Below, in pieces: positions 1-8,966 of a stretch of DNA of 64,000 bases. Source of the stretch: Pseudomonadota bacterium (GTDB taxonomy: Bacteria > Bdellovibrionota > Bdellovibrionia > Bdellovibrionales > JACTMU01); contig JACTMU010000082.1 of the NCBI GenBank assembly GCA_014584465.1, positions 1 through 64,000 of the forward strand. The letters run 5' to 3'. Position numbers and translations under genes: made by a program. The notes beneath the pieces were generated by a model that worked only from the letters and a program-made list of their open reading frames with translations, was not told the DNA's origin and searched no databases. Numbering within the stretch: the stretch's first letter is position 1; each line of letters starts with the position of its first letter.

Positions 1-5
1 CACGC

Positions 6-35
6 GGGGTTATGTCTGGTTATGTGGGGTTATGT
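6..35. repeat. Three tandem 10-bp repeats
   Basis: Three consecutive 10-base units of the form NNGGTTATGT (GGGGTTATGT, CTGGTTATGT, GGGGTTATGT). The period is close to one helical turn. The array may continue upstream of the window edge. No coding role is visible because the period is not a multiple of three. It could be a protein-binding array or chance. Confidence 0.5.
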
Positions 36-125
36 TTGGCAGGTCGTGGTGCGGCAAGTACTTGAAATGATTTGCTAAGAATTTCGGGTATTTAGGGGGG
101 TTTGTGAAAATCGGATGCGGTTGTC

Positions 126-199
126 TGGAGGTGGTGACCGGATTTGAACCGATGTACGCGGTTTTGCAGACCGCTGCCTAACCCCTCGGCCACACCACC
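126..199 (-). tRNA. tRNA-Cys (anticodon GCA)
   Basis: On the minus strand the acceptor stem GGTGGTG (199-193) pairs with CACCACC (136-130), followed by discriminator U and an encoded CCA (128-126). The anticodon stem GCGGT/ACCGC frames the loop CTGCAAA, giving anticodon GCA. The T-arm carries the TTCAAAT loop. U at the discriminator position is the identity base expected for tRNA-Cys. It lies about 80 bases downstream of the comM-like gene on the same strand. Confidence 0.96.
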
Positions 200-278
200 T
201 AAATGTCAGATTGTGGCAATTGACGGGGTGGCTCATATTGACTTGTTCAAGGGGGAGAGTCAAAAGGATTTTTTGCGT

Positions 279-1727
279 TCAGAAGAGCTCACCTTTGAGA
301 GATAGAACGGGATAGATGGTCAGCTGTGAGGCCTCTTCCAGGTGGCTGAGCTGGATCGTCGATTCATGGTCCAAGAGTGCAAGAGTATGGGCAACCTTGA
401 GAAGTGCAATGTATCGGCGACGGCTTTGATTGCAGTTTGGGATGAGATTCTTCAGAGTGAAGGAATCAAGTTGTTTCTCTAAGCAGGCTAGATCTGTATG
501 GGTGTGTGGGGTGTTGGCCAAACCCTCCATTCTTAGGCGCTGACGAATGGAATCAACGTGCGATTTTATCTCACTGAGTGAAGTGAGTTTTTGGGTGGCT
601 TGAGTCGGGTTTTGCCAAGTGTGACTGAGTGCTACAATGTGGAAGCGATCGAGAATGGGGCCTGAGAGGCGTTCGAGATAACGTCTGCGTCGGTTGAGTT
701 GGCACCGACATCGATGGGTTTGAGTTGGAACATAGTCGCCACAGGGGCAGAGATTGGTCGTTGCAACAAGAATAACTTCGGCCGGTAGGTTTTCAAGATG
801 GCCTGCGCGTCGGATTGTGATCCTACCTGCTTCAACTGGCTCGCGCAGGGCCTCTTGGACTTGTGGAGAAAACTCGAGGAACTCATCCAGCAGGAGAAGC
901 CCCCCATGAGCACGCGTGATTTCACCTGGGACGATCGGTTGTCCTCCTCCGATCATCCCCAGGCTTGTGGTGCTGTGGTGAGGAGCGACAAGGGGCCGCC
1001 ATTTGAGTGAATCACCAAATGATCTGGCAATTTGCCGAGCCTTTTGAAAGGTTCTGGGATCAGGGTCGTTGAGGAGAGGATGGATCGATTGAGCAACCGT
1101 GCTTTTCCCAGTGCCTGCAGGTCCAGCGATGAGGAGTGGATGCTCACCAAGTGCGACCACGGCCAAAAGGCGTGCAACCTCCTTGGTGAAGTGAATCTGC
1201 CGGATTTCTGGGGGGGAGAAGGAAGAGGGCGTTGGGGACGCCTTGATCGGTTGTGGCGATGCAAGATCTTGAAGGGTTCGGAGCCCCAACAGGTCAAATT
1301 CATAGGGTCGATCAGGAATGCCCGTGTAGAGTGGGAAGTTAGGTTTGCTCACGAGGTCCTCGAGATCATCCGGCACATGAACTTCCCCAGTAAGCGAGAG
1401 CTCTCCGTAAAGCTCAGGTGTGGAATTTAGGGCCTGCTGAGGCAGAACTTGCCCAGTATGCCACAAAATCCCTGCGGCAACGGCAAGATCAAGTCCTCGG
1501 CTGCTCTTTCGTTCATGGTTGGGTCGTAGGTGAACGAGCACACGTTGCCCGCTGGGGAGATTAAAACCCTGGTGACGCAACGCAGACCGAATGCGCATCT
1601 CACTCTCTTTGATGATCGCATCCGGAAGACCAAGGAACTGAATTTGCGGGAGCCCAGGGACAAAACTGATCTCTACTTCGACGGGTTGGATTTCATGGCT
1701 ATAGCGACAGTAAGATTTCAAAATCAT
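279..1727 (-). CDS. comM: ComM/YifB-family AAA+ ATPase (Mg-chelatase-like)
   Basis: 482-residue protein of the YifB/ComM family, a cytosolic AAA+ helicase that in competent bacteria promotes branch migration during natural transformation (family knowledge). The N-terminal ChlI-like domain begins with a run containing VPGLPQIQFLGLPD and continues with SSRGLDLAVA. A P-loop GPAGTGKST lies near residue 205, a Walker B LLLLDEFLEF near 280, and the Mg-chelatase signature REPVEAGRITIRRAG follows. A cysteine cluster (CPCG...CRC) near residue 325 and the arginine-finger region SGPILDRFH are present. Length is slightly under the usual ~505. The ATG has no clear SD. The tyrosine recombinase is encoded 120 bases upstream on the same strand. 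Confidence 0.92.
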   Translation of the reverse strand: MILKSYCRYSHEIQPVEVEISFVPGLPQIQFLGLPDAIIKESEMRIRSALRHQGFNLPSGQRVLVHLRPNHERKSSRGLDLAVAAGILWHTGQVLPQQALNSTPELYGELSLTGEVHVPDDLEDLVSKPNFPLYTGIPDRPYEFDLLGLRTLQDLASPQPIKASPTPSSFSPPEIRQIHFTKEVARLLAVVALGEHPLLIAGPAGTGKSTVAQSIHPLLNDPDPRTFQKARQIARSFGDSLKWRPLVAPHHSTTSLGMIGGGQPIVPGEITRAHGGLLLLDEFLEFSPQVQEALREPVEAGRITIRRAGHLENLPAEVILVATTNLCPCGDYVPTQTHRCRCQLNRRRRYLERLSGPILDRFHIVALSHTWQNPTQATQKLTSLSEIKSHVDSIRQRLRMEGLANTPHTHTDLACLEKQLDSFTLKNLIPNCNQSRRRYIALLKVAHTLALLDHESTIQLSHLEEASQLTIYPVLSLKGELF

Positions 1728-1847
1728 GGTGCATTGAAAGACTGCAAGATCTGTGGATCCTCGAGTGGCATGGAAACAGATTTAGGCAATGAGTTGATTC
1801 GAATTTCGGTGGACCTTGACCGACAGCATGTTTTGCGTCAGAGGCCC

Positions 1848-2720
1848 TTACACCTTTTGGGAGGAGAGAGGGTGGTGGTGGTTGATGGTATCAGAAAGAG
1901 TCTTAGAGGTGACGGTTGTGTAGATTTGTGTGGTTTGGATGGACCGGTGCCCCAAAAGCAACTGAATGCTTCGAAGATCTGCTCCAGCCTCCAGAAGCGA
2001 GGTTGCACAGCCATGACGGAATTGATGGGGCGAGACGGGTTCTTCAAATCCAGCTCGTTTGGACCAGCTTGAGAGCCATCGCCAAATGTCAACTCGACTG
2101 GGGCGACGTTTTCGATCATTCACGATCACTGTGGGTCCAGTTTGCGGGTTTACGAGGTGAGGTCGAATCTCTTTAAGGTAAACTTGAAGCTCTTGGTTCA
2201 AGTTGGCAGTTAAGGGCACGATTCTTTGTTTTCCCCCTTTCCCTGTGATGGTGATCGTGAGGTCGGTTGCGTGGTAGTCGGAAAGATTGAGAGAGATGAG
2301 TTCGCTGACTCGACACCCTAGACCAAAGAGCAGAAGGAGAGTTGCCTCATTTCGTGCAGTACGAAAGAGATTCTCGGTCTTGCAGGAGTCAAAGAGTTTG
2401 TAGAAGGTTTCGATCGAGACCAGCTGAGGGAGCTTGGTGTGAACCCTCGGGAGGTGAAGCTCTTGAATTTGGGGAGATTTATGGCCTCGACTTTCACAAA
2501 ATCGCAGATAGGTACGAATGCAGCTTAAAACTCGTGCTTGAGATCGTACGCTCAAACCTCGCTTCTTCATGAGATCATAAAAACCAGGAAGGTGAGATGA
2601 GATCTTTAGGTACTCGTCATAGAGTTCAAGATCTCGTCGGTAAGCCATGATTGTGTTGCGGCTTCTTCCGCGAACATTCTGGAGGTCTTCAAAAAATTCA
2701 ATCCACAGTGGTAATGCCAC
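1848..2720 (-). CDS. Tyrosine recombinase, XerC/XerD family
   Basis: 290-residue site-specific recombinase. The N-terminal SAM-like core-binding domain (about 1-95) carries RSRNTIMAYRRDL. The catalytic domain shows the full tyrosine-recombinase set: Arg137 (GLGCRVSEL), Lys161 or Lys164 (TGKGGKQR), His232 and Arg235 (HQFRHGCAT), His258 (LLGHRSIQTTQ) and nucleophile Tyr267. Length and architecture match chromosomal XerC/XerD, which resolve chromosome dimers at dif. I cannot tell C from D. No integrase-type extra domain or att site is visible, so a housekeeping role is preferred over a mobile one. The start is GTG at 2720. Confidence 0.9.
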   Translation of the reverse strand: MALPLWIEFFEDLQNVRGRSRNTIMAYRRDLELYDEYLKISSHLPGFYDLMKKRGLSVRSQARVLSCIRTYLRFCESRGHKSPQIQELHLPRVHTKLPQLVSIETFYKLFDSCKTENLFRTARNEATLLLLFGLGCRVSELISLNLSDYHATDLTITITGKGGKQRIVPLTANLNQELQVYLKEIRPHLVNPQTGPTVIVNDRKRRPSRVDIWRWLSSWSKRAGFEEPVSPHQFRHGCATSLLEAGADLRSIQLLLGHRSIQTTQIYTTVTSKTLSDTINHHHPLSSQKV

Positions 2721-2792
2721 CTCATCAAACTACTTTGTCCCCAATTTGGAGGCAAGCAGGAAGATGAGGGATTGCAATAGGACTAGGCCTTC

Positions 2793-3485
2793 TCAATAGT
2801 ATGCATGGTAGAGAGAGAAGCGACACCATGCAGGTGGAACAATGCCATTGATGGACAAGATTTCTAGGTTGTTAATTCCTTGCATGGCGTAGTTGTAACT
2901 GCCACCAAGGTAGTGGCCTCGAATGGCCGAGGTGGGCATAAAGTAGGTCAGTCCCACCTCCATCTCAATGACGACACCATTGCCAGTCGCCTGCAAATAA
3001 AGTCCCGACACTTCACCCGAGCCTGAATTGTAGTAACCAACATCCAATGGGATCACATTGTAGAGTCCTGGAGGCATTGGATCTGGAAGGCCCGCCAAAT
3101 CGAAATCACAGATATAGGGGCTTGAATCGATCACATACATTGAACCAATGCCATAAACTTGGCCGTTGATGCCACCATACCCAATTCGTCCAGGGTAGGG
3201 GTGTTGATTGTAGAGTCCTTGATCTCCGATGATTTCAAGTCCCATCTCAAGGCCAATGTCATAATCATCGGCTTGACCAAGGGCGGTTCCCATTGAGACT
3301 TCCGTGCCAAACCACGGATAGACCGGGCCCACAACGGGTGGGACGACCGGTGGTGGGTTGTAATCATTGCCATCGTCTCCCTTTTTGCCGCAGCCATTTA
3401 AGATCACAAGTGCTAGGCCTGCAACGCAAGCTAAGAGGACTCGCTTGGCATTCATAACTTTGTGTTTTCCGACTGACCTGTTCAT
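2793..3485 (-). CDS. Predicted lipoprotein, unknown function
   Basis: 230 residues. The N-terminus has a signal peptide ending in the lipobox LNGC, then a Lys/Gly/Asp linker and a proline-rich stretch (PPPVVPPVVGP). The mature part is rich in Gly, Tyr and Asp and has alternating hydrophobic residues suggesting beta structure. No known domain was recognised. The ATG at 3485 is set by an AAGGAG eight bases upstream; a second Met at residue 11 would give a tighter signal peptide but lacks an SD. It lies 28 bases downstream of another lipoprotein gene on the same strand, so the two are probably co-transcribed. Confidence 0.8.
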   Translation of the reverse strand: MNRSVGKHKVMNAKRVLLACVAGLALVILNGCGKKGDDGNDYNPPPVVPPVVGPVYPWFGTEVSMGTALGQADDYDIGLEMGLEIIGDQGLYNQHPYPGRIGYGGINGQVYGIGSMYVIDSSPYICDFDLAGLPDPMPPGLYNVIPLDVGYYNSGSGEVSGLYLQATGNGVVIEMEVGLTYFMPTSAIRGHYLGGSYNYAMQGINNLEILSINGIVPPAWCRFSLYHAYY

Positions 3486-3513
3486 CTTACATACTCCTTC
3501 ATTGGACTCCCAT

Positions 3514-4245
3514 CTAATTTTTCATGGCAGCGCTACGGCTTAATCCTGAAAAAGTTCCTAGTTTCTTATACTCTGTTGGATCTACAGAGCTGTCGTGATC
3601 ATTTTTTGCATGAGGTTCCAATGGGTTCCCTGAAAAGGATGCTCTACAGTCATAGGGGCCCATTTCGATCTCCCAACAGGGGGTATCTGTGGGGTTGGTT
3701 GGCGCATTGGTCGTGCCGTGGTTTTTATACCATACAGAACCCGAGACCTTGTCACTTGTGATTCCATCGCCAAGATTCTCTGTCTTTTCTATTATGAAGG
3801 CAATGGCTCCAAACTCATCTTCTAAGATGGATTGGAACATCTTCTTTTTCTTAGTGACTTTCACCCATTTGTTGTCGCCAGGGTAGTCGCCATTTGTGGT
3901 GAAGACACCACGATGTTCGATGCCAGAGTCCGTAAAGGTGATTTCGATCTCACCGCCGTATCGACCATCATTGTTGGCTTCAAGAGAGACTGTGAGGATC
4001 ACATCCGAAGGAGCATTGACGGCATCTTGGATGTAGTCAGCCAGACGAGAGTTGGAAGAAATCCTGAGTTTGACGGAGTTGCTGGAGAGGGTAGTCCCCC
4101 CATCATTGTCATTGGGATCGGTCGTGTCAGGTGGGGGATTGGATGCTGGAGGGGCCTCATAGGAGTCCTTCTCAGAGGCGCAACCGACAAAGAGCCCCAA
4201 TTGAAGAAGCATTAAAAGAAGGAAGAGTCCTCTTTTAAATCTCAT
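3514..4245 (-). CDS. Predicted lipoprotein, unknown function
   Basis: About 243 residues from the ATG at 4245, chosen because GGAGG lies nine bases upstream; the frame stays open 51 bases further. The signal peptide MRFKRGLFLLLMLLQLGLF is followed by lipobox VGCAS, so Cys is lipidated. An Asp/Pro/Asn-rich linker follows, then a domain with beta-like alternation (LRISSNSRLADYIQDAV and VILTVSLEANNDGRYGGEI). No family was recognised. It probably forms a two-gene unit with the lipoprotein downstream. Location is expected at the inner face of the outer membrane or the cell surface. Confidence 0.8.
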   Translation of the reverse strand: MRFKRGLFLLLMLLQLGLFVGCASEKDSYEAPPASNPPPDTTDPNDNDGGTTLSSNSVKLRISSNSRLADYIQDAVNAPSDVILTVSLEANNDGRYGGEIEITFTDSGIEHRGVFTTNGDYPGDNKWVKVTKKKKMFQSILEDEFGAIAFIIEKTENLGDGITSDKVSGSVWYKNHGTTNAPTNPTDTPCWEIEMGPYDCRASFSGNPLEPHAKNDHDSSVDPTEYKKLGTFSGLSRSAAMKN

Positions 4246-4728
4246 TAAATAAAACCTCCATTGCTCTAAATTGGGCTTTCGCACAGTCACCACCATGTGG
4301 GTTTATGAAGAGAGCCCATTCCATAGAATCTTTATGCGAGAGTTGTGCCGAAGTGAGATTGATTTTGTAACTAATTGAAATTTCTTAATTTTATCACCAT
4401 GTAGAGAGGTGTTGAGCACTCCCTTGAGTTGTCAAAGTGCCGCATTTGGGCTCTGGGACAAGGTTCACTTAAAGAAATTCATAGTGATTTCAACTGGTTA
4501 CTTAACATCTTGGAGATGCAGCAAGATTGACTAACCTTTTGACAGGTGGTCTCATCTCTTTTTTGCCAAAAGAGGCAAATTGAGCATAGAAAATGAGCCA
4601 ATAGGCCGATATAGGAAGTACAAAGTCTATTGTGGAGAAATTCTATGAAGTTCGTTACCTTGATGAGTCTGGCTGCAATCAGTTTTTTTGCAGTTCGCGT
4701 ACTTATGGCGATCCTGTAGGGGGCTACA
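4246..4728. other. AT-rich intergenic region, 483 bases
   Basis: This stretch separates the two lipoprotein genes from the SpoIID-type gene. It should contain the promoter of the lipoprotein pair, but no convincing -35/-10 pair was found. A short hairpin TTTGCC/GGCAAA lies near 4563-4580. The only coding candidate is a 24-codon hydrophobic reading frame on the plus strand, listed separately. Longer open frames overlap the SpoIID gene and look spurious. Confidence 0.5.
4645..4719 (+). CDS. Possible 24-residue hydrophobic peptide
   Basis: A short frame ATG to TAG encodes a peptide beginning MKFVTLMSLAAISFF, with one Lys at the start and one Arg in the middle, resembling a single-span small membrane protein. 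GGAG lies about nine bases upstream of the ATG. Nothing but the SD and hydrophobicity supports it, and it could be chance. Confidence 0.25.
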   Translation: MKFVTLMSLAAISFFAVRVLMAIL

Positions 4729-5961
4729 TCAATGAGCCTTTGCCACTCTTTGAAGGAGTGAGCGTTGCACCAATCGCGCTTGAGGGTAGTAGTGTTCAAG
4801 AATTTTTTCGTAGCTCAGCCCCTTTCGAGCCCAATATCGAGACCCCCACTGACAGAGTCCAACTCCGTGTCCATGTCCCAGACCCGCAATTGAAAACCCA
4901 TTCTGCCTCGGTTCAATCTTGAAATTGGCACTCTTCATCTTTTGAAATCCCACAATTTGGCGAAAATCCTGGCCACTCAATCGCACACTTTGATCGTTCC
5001 AGGAAATCTCGACCTGATCCACTCGCCCCGAAAGAAATCGTTTACGAACGGATACATCGTGAATTTCAGTCGCTTTGGATCCAACTTGTAAGAGATCTGG
5101 GAAAACACTCTGGATCTTTTTTCTGAGCTCGTTTTTTGAAAGTTCCACCTTCCACTGTGCATGAGGGCTTGTGGGGCAGCCTCGATCTTGTGTGGTCCCG
5201 AAAAATTCACCATTGGACCAAACATGATCAGGCTCTTCCGTCACCCCACCGCAATCGGCATGGTAGTAGGCGCGAAGAATATCGCCACCAGAATCTGAGA
5301 GCACCAGTCCCTTTGTGGATTGCACAATGTTGCGCATCTTCTTCGCGAAATGGGGGGCAAGCTCGTTGGGTCCATAGATCCGAAAGACCTGATCTTCAAT
5401 CGTATCTTCAAGGTGGTACCTGGATTCGGATTGAGTTTTCAGAGTGGCCAACGTGTAAGAGCGGGTTGCAACCACCTGGGCTTTGAGTGCTTCGATCGGC
5501 CACGATCCAGGCATTTCAGAGGGGAGGACGCCCACAAGGTAATCCTCTAAGCCTACGAGCCCAATGACTTCAAACTGCCCTCGTGAAGTTGGAAAAAGTT
5601 GAAGTTGAGAAGGAACAAATTTGCGTCCAATTCTGAGAGATTCGCCAGAAATGAGAAGAGTCTCTCCTAAAATTCGAAGCAAAGAGCCATCATTTGTTTG
5701 GATCTGCCAAAGTGGTCCTCGGTCGGTGTTATCATAGGAAATTGACGAGCGGACTTCCGATGAGATACTGATCTTTCGGCCTGAATTTGAAATAGAGATG
5801 ACGATCTTGGTAGGTGAGTGGAGCGTAACTCGCTTTTTACCTCGGTAAATTCGAACTCGGATTTCATCATTACCCCAACCCCATCCCATTGAGGAAAAGC
5901 CCACAAACAGAATGAGCAGTGTCCCCCAAATGAAAAGCATTTTGTAGTTCTTCGTTTTCAT
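4729..5961 (-). CDS. SpoIID/LytB-domain protein, probable exported peptidoglycan lytic enzyme
   Basis: 410 residues with an N-terminal hydrophobic segment (LFIWGTLLILFVGFSSMGW) suggesting export or membrane anchoring. The SpoIID domain is clear: VGVLPSEMPGSWPIEALKAQ, then VVATRSYTLA, and near the C-terminus GHGHGVGLCQWGSRYWA followed by YEKILEHYYPQA. In sporulating bacteria SpoIID is a lytic transglycosylase acting on denuded glycan; homologues in non-sporulating bacteria are assigned similar cell-wall roles. The catalytic Glu in PSEMP is retained. The gene lies downstream of the stomatin/NfeD genes on the same strand, with a 55-base gap. Confidence 0.88.
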   Translation of the reverse strand: MKTKNYKMLFIWGTLLILFVGFSSMGWGWGNDEIRVRIYRGKKRVTLHSPTKIVISISNSGRKISISSEVRSSISYDNTDRGPLWQIQTNDGSLLRILGETLLISGESLRIGRKFVPSQLQLFPTSRGQFEVIGLVGLEDYLVGVLPSEMPGSWPIEALKAQVVATRSYTLATLKTQSESRYHLEDTIEDQVFRIYGPNELAPHFAKKMRNIVQSTKGLVLSDSGGDILRAYYHADCGGVTEEPDHVWSNGEFFGTTQDRGCPTSPHAQWKVELSKNELRKKIQSVFPDLLQVGSKATEIHDVSVRKRFLSGRVDQVEISWNDQSVRLSGQDFRQIVGFQKMKSANFKIEPRQNGFSIAGLGHGHGVGLCQWGSRYWARKGLSYEKILEHYYPQARLVQRSLLQRVAKAH

Positions 5962-6016
5962 TGTTTTACACGAAAGAGTTCAACAAATACTGATGTTGCT
6001 ACAAGTTGCCGCGCCA

Positions 6017-6775
6017 TTACTGTTGGCCTGCTTCGCCTCCTCTCTCTATAAAGGCATTGATCATATCCACTGGAAGTGGGAATATGATGGTCTTTGTGGA
6101 CTCCGTTGAAATTTCGGTCAGTGTTTGGAGGTAGGCAAGCTGTAGGGCCGATGGAGAACTCGCAAGTGTTTTCGAGGCCTCTGCAAGTTTTGAGGCCCGT
6201 TGGACCTCTCCTTCGGCGCTGATGATCTTTGCTCTTCTCTCTCGTTCCGCCTCTGCTTGTCTTGCCATTGCACGTTGCATTTCCTTTGGCAGATCGATGT
6301 GCTTGAGCTCTACGGCCGTAACCTTAATGCCCCAAGGTTCCGTGTCTCGATCCAAAATATCTTGAAGGCGATGGTTGATCTTCTCACGATTTTGTAAGAG
6401 ATCGTCAAGTTCGAACTGCCCAAGAACCGATCGCAACGTTGTCTGAGCAAGTTGAGATGTCGCAAAATAGTAATCTTCGATCTTCGTGATTGCCGATTCA
6501 GGATCGGTCACACGAAAATAGAGGACCGCATTCACCTTGAGACTGATGTTGTCAACCGTAATGATATCCTGAGGTTGAACATCCATCGTGACGGTTCGAG
6601 TGTCCAAGCGAATCAAACGCTCCACCCCCGGAATAAGAATGATAAGTCCTGGGCCGCGAGTTCCAACATAGCGGCCAAATCGTAAGACTACGCCACGTTC
6701 CCATTCGGGTAATATCTTGATCATCGAAAAAAGAATGATCAAACCAAAAACAATAAGAATAACAATAAATGGCAC
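6017..6775 (-). CDS. Stomatin/slipin-type SPFH membrane protein
   Basis: 252 residues. An N-terminal membrane segment ([18 protein letters not shown]) is followed by the SPFH/prohibitin domain with [20 protein letters not shown] and [17 protein letters not shown]. The C-terminal helix contains the Glu/Arg/Ala-rich [17 protein letters not shown] typical of slipins. These proteins oligomerise in membrane microdomains and are partnered with NfeD-type proteases. The gene follows the NfeD gene by 11 bases, the classical slipin-NfeD arrangement. Confidence 0.93.
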   Translation of the reverse strand: MPFIVILIVFGLIILFSMIKILPEWERGVVLRFGRYVGTRGPGLIILIPGVERLIRLDTRTVTMDVQPQDIITVDNISLKVNAVLYFRVTDPESAITKIEDYYFATSQLAQTTLRSVLGQFELDDLLQNREKINHRLQDILDRDTEPWGIKVTAVELKHIDLPKEMQRAMARQAEAERERRAKIISAEGEVQRASKLAEASKTLASSPSALQLAYLQTLTEISTESTKTIIFPLPVDMINAFIERGGEAGQQ

Positions 6776-6786
6776 CTCTACCTCCC

Positions 6787-8115
6787 TTAACTCTTTTCAA
6801 CCTCAAGGAGAAGCCCCTTGTGGTGAATGATTCTTACACGGTCATTTCGTTTTAGATCTTGTTTCGAGTGAAACTTCCAAGTTTCCCCTTTGAGTTCAAT
6901 AAAACCTTTGGTTCCGTCCGGCGTAGATTCAAAAGCTGTAACGACGGCAGTCTCTCCGATGAGATCTGCAGTTGTTCCCGATCTCTTAAGACCTCGCGTT
7001 GAAAAGGCGAGCCACGCTAAGCCCAACATGGCACCGGCGCAGATCAAAACCGTAGGTAAAATGGTGACCAAAGGGATCGTGTAGCCGCTCTTTTCGATGT
7101 CGAAAAGAAAGAGGCTTCCAACGAGAAATGAGACTGCACCTCCGATGCCCAAAGCTCCAAAGCTTGGGACAAAGGCCTCGGTCACCATTAAAATCAGGCC
7201 TAAAAGAATGAGCGCAAGTCCTCCCCAGGTCACATTGAGCTTATGAAAAGAGATCAGAGAAACGATCAAGCCCATAGCTCCAGCCACACCTGGTACGATG
7301 ACTCCTGGATGGGTGATTTCAAAATAGAGAAGTGCAAGACTTCCCATGAAAAGCAAATATGCAAATTGTGGATCTGTAAGAAAGTCGACCACAGTGTATC
7401 GTAAGTCAGGACCAAAGATACGGAGAGGACCGGTCCCAACAACTCCCTTACGACTTGAATTTAAGACGACTTCACGTCCTTGAGCAAAGGTCAGAAACTC
7501 GGAACGATCATGAACAACCGCATCGATTGCGCCCTGTTTTAGCGCTTCGTGAGCGTCGAGAGCCTTGGCCTCAGTGACGATCTCTTCGCCAAACTTCTTT
7601 GATCGCTGGCGCAGACGTGTGAGCCCTTCAATCCAACTGATGGTGTCATTGAGGATCTTTTTTCGAAGGTCCTCGGGCATCTGATCTCCCATTCCTGAAA
7701 CTGGAGTGGCAGCACCAATGTTGGTCGCAGTCACCGCTCCAGAGACGTGACATGCTTGAAGGATGATGGCTCCTGCACTTCCTGCATGTCCTCCTGATGG
7801 TGAAACGAGGCACAAAATGGGGACTTCGGAATTGAGAATGGATTCAACGATCAATCGAGTGCTTTGAAGGCTGCCGCCTGGGGTGTTGATGAGCACAAGT
7901 ATGGACTGGCAACCCCATTTTTTGTTCTTTTCTAGCGTTCTTTCAAAATAGTCCACCGTTGCAGGTCCAATGGTTCCGCTCACCTCAATCTGGGTGGTGC
8001 ATTGGTGAGAATCATGCTCAGGGGACGAGGCCTCTACAAAGGAGCCGATGATTGTCATGACCCACCCAAGAGTGGTCGCAAAGATCATAGATCGATCAAG
8101 ACGGCATCCCCTCAT
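6787..8115 (-). CDS. NfeD-family membrane serine protease (long form)
   Basis: About 442 residues from the ATG at 8115, which overlaps the upstream stop as ATGA and is preceded by GAGGGA. The order is: signal or membrane segment, ClpP/SppA-like protease domain ([15 protein letters not shown]; nucleophile Ser in [11 protein letters not shown]), several transmembrane helices from about residue 230 to 370, and a C-terminal OB-fold NfeD domain ([15 protein letters not shown]). Long NfeD proteins cleave stomatin C-termini in the archaeal model pair (family knowledge). A longer start at 8151 is possible but would overlap the upstream gene more. Confidence 0.92.
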   Translation of the reverse strand: MRGCRLDRSMIFATTLGWVMTIIGSFVEASSPEHDSHQCTTQIEVSGTIGPATVDYFERTLEKNKKWGCQSILVLINTPGGSLQSTRLIVESILNSEVPILCLVSPSGGHAGSAGAIILQACHVSGAVTATNIGAATPVSGMGDQMPEDLRKKILNDTISWIEGLTRLRQRSKKFGEEIVTEAKALDAHEALKQGAIDAVVHDRSEFLTFAQGREVVLNSSRKGVVGTGPLRIFGPDLRYTVVDFLTDPQFAYLLFMGSLALLYFEITHPGVIVPGVAGAMGLIVSLISFHKLNVTWGGLALILLGLILMVTEAFVPSFGALGIGGAVSFLVGSLFLFDIEKSGYTIPLVTILPTVLICAGAMLGLAWLAFSTRGLKRSGTTADLIGETAVVTAFESTPDGTKGFIELKGETWKFHSKQDLKRNDRVRIIHHKGLLLEVEKS

Positions 8116-8627
8116 TTCAAATCCCTCATGATCTCTTGAAGATCGCTCCAAGAGTCTCTTTTATCTTCAGGGGATGAGATTAGATCACTGGGTGAAAATG
8201 TAACATAATACTTTATAGCCCCATTGAAAGTACCGGGACCACGTACCTGACGAACAGATGTCGGGTGTCCAACCCACATTGAGGCTGTATCATTTCCGAA
8301 AAGAACAACCAAGCTCAGCTGGTTCTCCTGGATCCAACCATCTAAATGTTTGCGAGCGTCCATCTCATTTCCGAGGCAAACACAATGGGTGGTTGAACTC
8401 CAATTCAGATTCATAGCCTGGACCATCTTCTGAAAAAGGGTCAACGTCGGTTCGGGATAGGAGAGAAGTTCCAAGGAGGGGTTGGTTTCCTTTCGGAATT
8501 CAAAGAAGCCAATCTGATAGCGAGGATTCGGAGCACGGTTGCACCCCAACGGCAGGGTCACATTTTCAACCCCTAGGACATCTTTGAGATAGTTAAGTCG
8601 TGCTTTTCGAGCGGACGCGCTCCTCAT
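8112..8627 (-). CDS. Uracil-DNA-glycosylase-fold protein, probably non-catalytic
   Basis: 171 residues, ATG preceded by GGAGAG. The C-terminal half follows the layout of family-4/5 uracil-DNA glycosylases: a helix with Cys and acidic residues, the strand LSLVVLFGNDTASMW (cf. the family's VIVALGxxAAxxL), a VRQVRGPG segment (cf. LRG) and FSPSDLISSPEDKRDSWSDL, in the place of the family's HPaaLLrnpxxKrexWxDL. The His of the HP motif is replaced by Ser and no GxxPG N-terminal active-site loop is visible. A structural or binding role is therefore more likely than glycosylase activity. It overlaps nfeD by four bases and is translationally coupled to it. The assignment rests on motif order only. Confidence 0.6.
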   Translation of the reverse strand: MRSASARKARLNYLKDVLGVENVTLPLGCNRAPNPRYQIGFFEFRKETNPSLELLSYPEPTLTLFQKMVQAMNLNWSSTTHCVCLGNEMDARKHLDGWIQENQLSLVVLFGNDTASMWVGHPTSVRQVRGPGTFNGAIKYYVTFSPSDLISSPEDKRDSWSDLQEIMRDLK

Positions 8628-8966
8628 AAATAAGATCTCTCCTTTTCAACCGCGGGGAACCATACCGTAGGGTCCAAGAGAAAAGCACTAAGAAAATGGC
8701 CTTAGGGGGAGGCTTGATTTGGCTAGAATTCGTGTAAATAGCGAATATTGTTATCGATTTCAAATTGTCGCAGAGAGCGAAAAAAGTCCCCACAGTGAAG
8801 TTTTTACAGGATTCGAGCTGGCATCTGGTCAGGTTTTGATCCATTGGAAAGAATTGGTCTTATGGTTTTCGTCAAAGTGGCCGACGAACTGGGTGCTCAT
8901 TAGGTTCGCTTGAAGGGGGTAACTTAAGTGAACGGAACACTCGAATCGATCGCATGGAGGCAAGAT
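8628..8966. other. Divergent intergenic region
   Basis: This 339-base region lies between the minus-strand UDG-like gene and the plus-strand zinc-binding gene, so it must hold promoters for both. No near-consensus sigma-70 pair was found. One low-confidence small reading frame (8719-8913) is listed separately. Confidence 0.4.
8719..8913 (+). CDS. Possible 64-residue protein, weak candidate
   Basis: A TTG-started frame is preceded by a strong SD-like AGGGGGAGG six bases upstream. The product is mixed in composition (begins MARIRVNSEYCYRFQIV), with Trp-rich C-terminal segments. It matches nothing I recognise. It is listed only because the SD is good and no other gene explains the stretch. Confidence 0.25.
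   Translation: MARIRVNSEYCYRFQIVAESEKSPHSEVFTGFELASGQVLIHWKELVLWFSSKWPTNWVLIRFA

Noticed and set aside
1848-2720. Phage or integron integrase
   Set aside because: Length, domain order and lack of nearby att sites, cassettes or phage genes fit a housekeeping Xer recombinase.
4479-4799. 106-residue minus-strand frame
   Set aside because: It overlaps the end of the SpoIID gene by about 70 bases, has no SD and no recognisable domain.
4632-4922. 96-residue plus-strand frame
   Set aside because: Most of it is antisense to the SpoIID gene and its composition is not protein-like; only the different-frame 24-codon peptide was kept, at low confidence.
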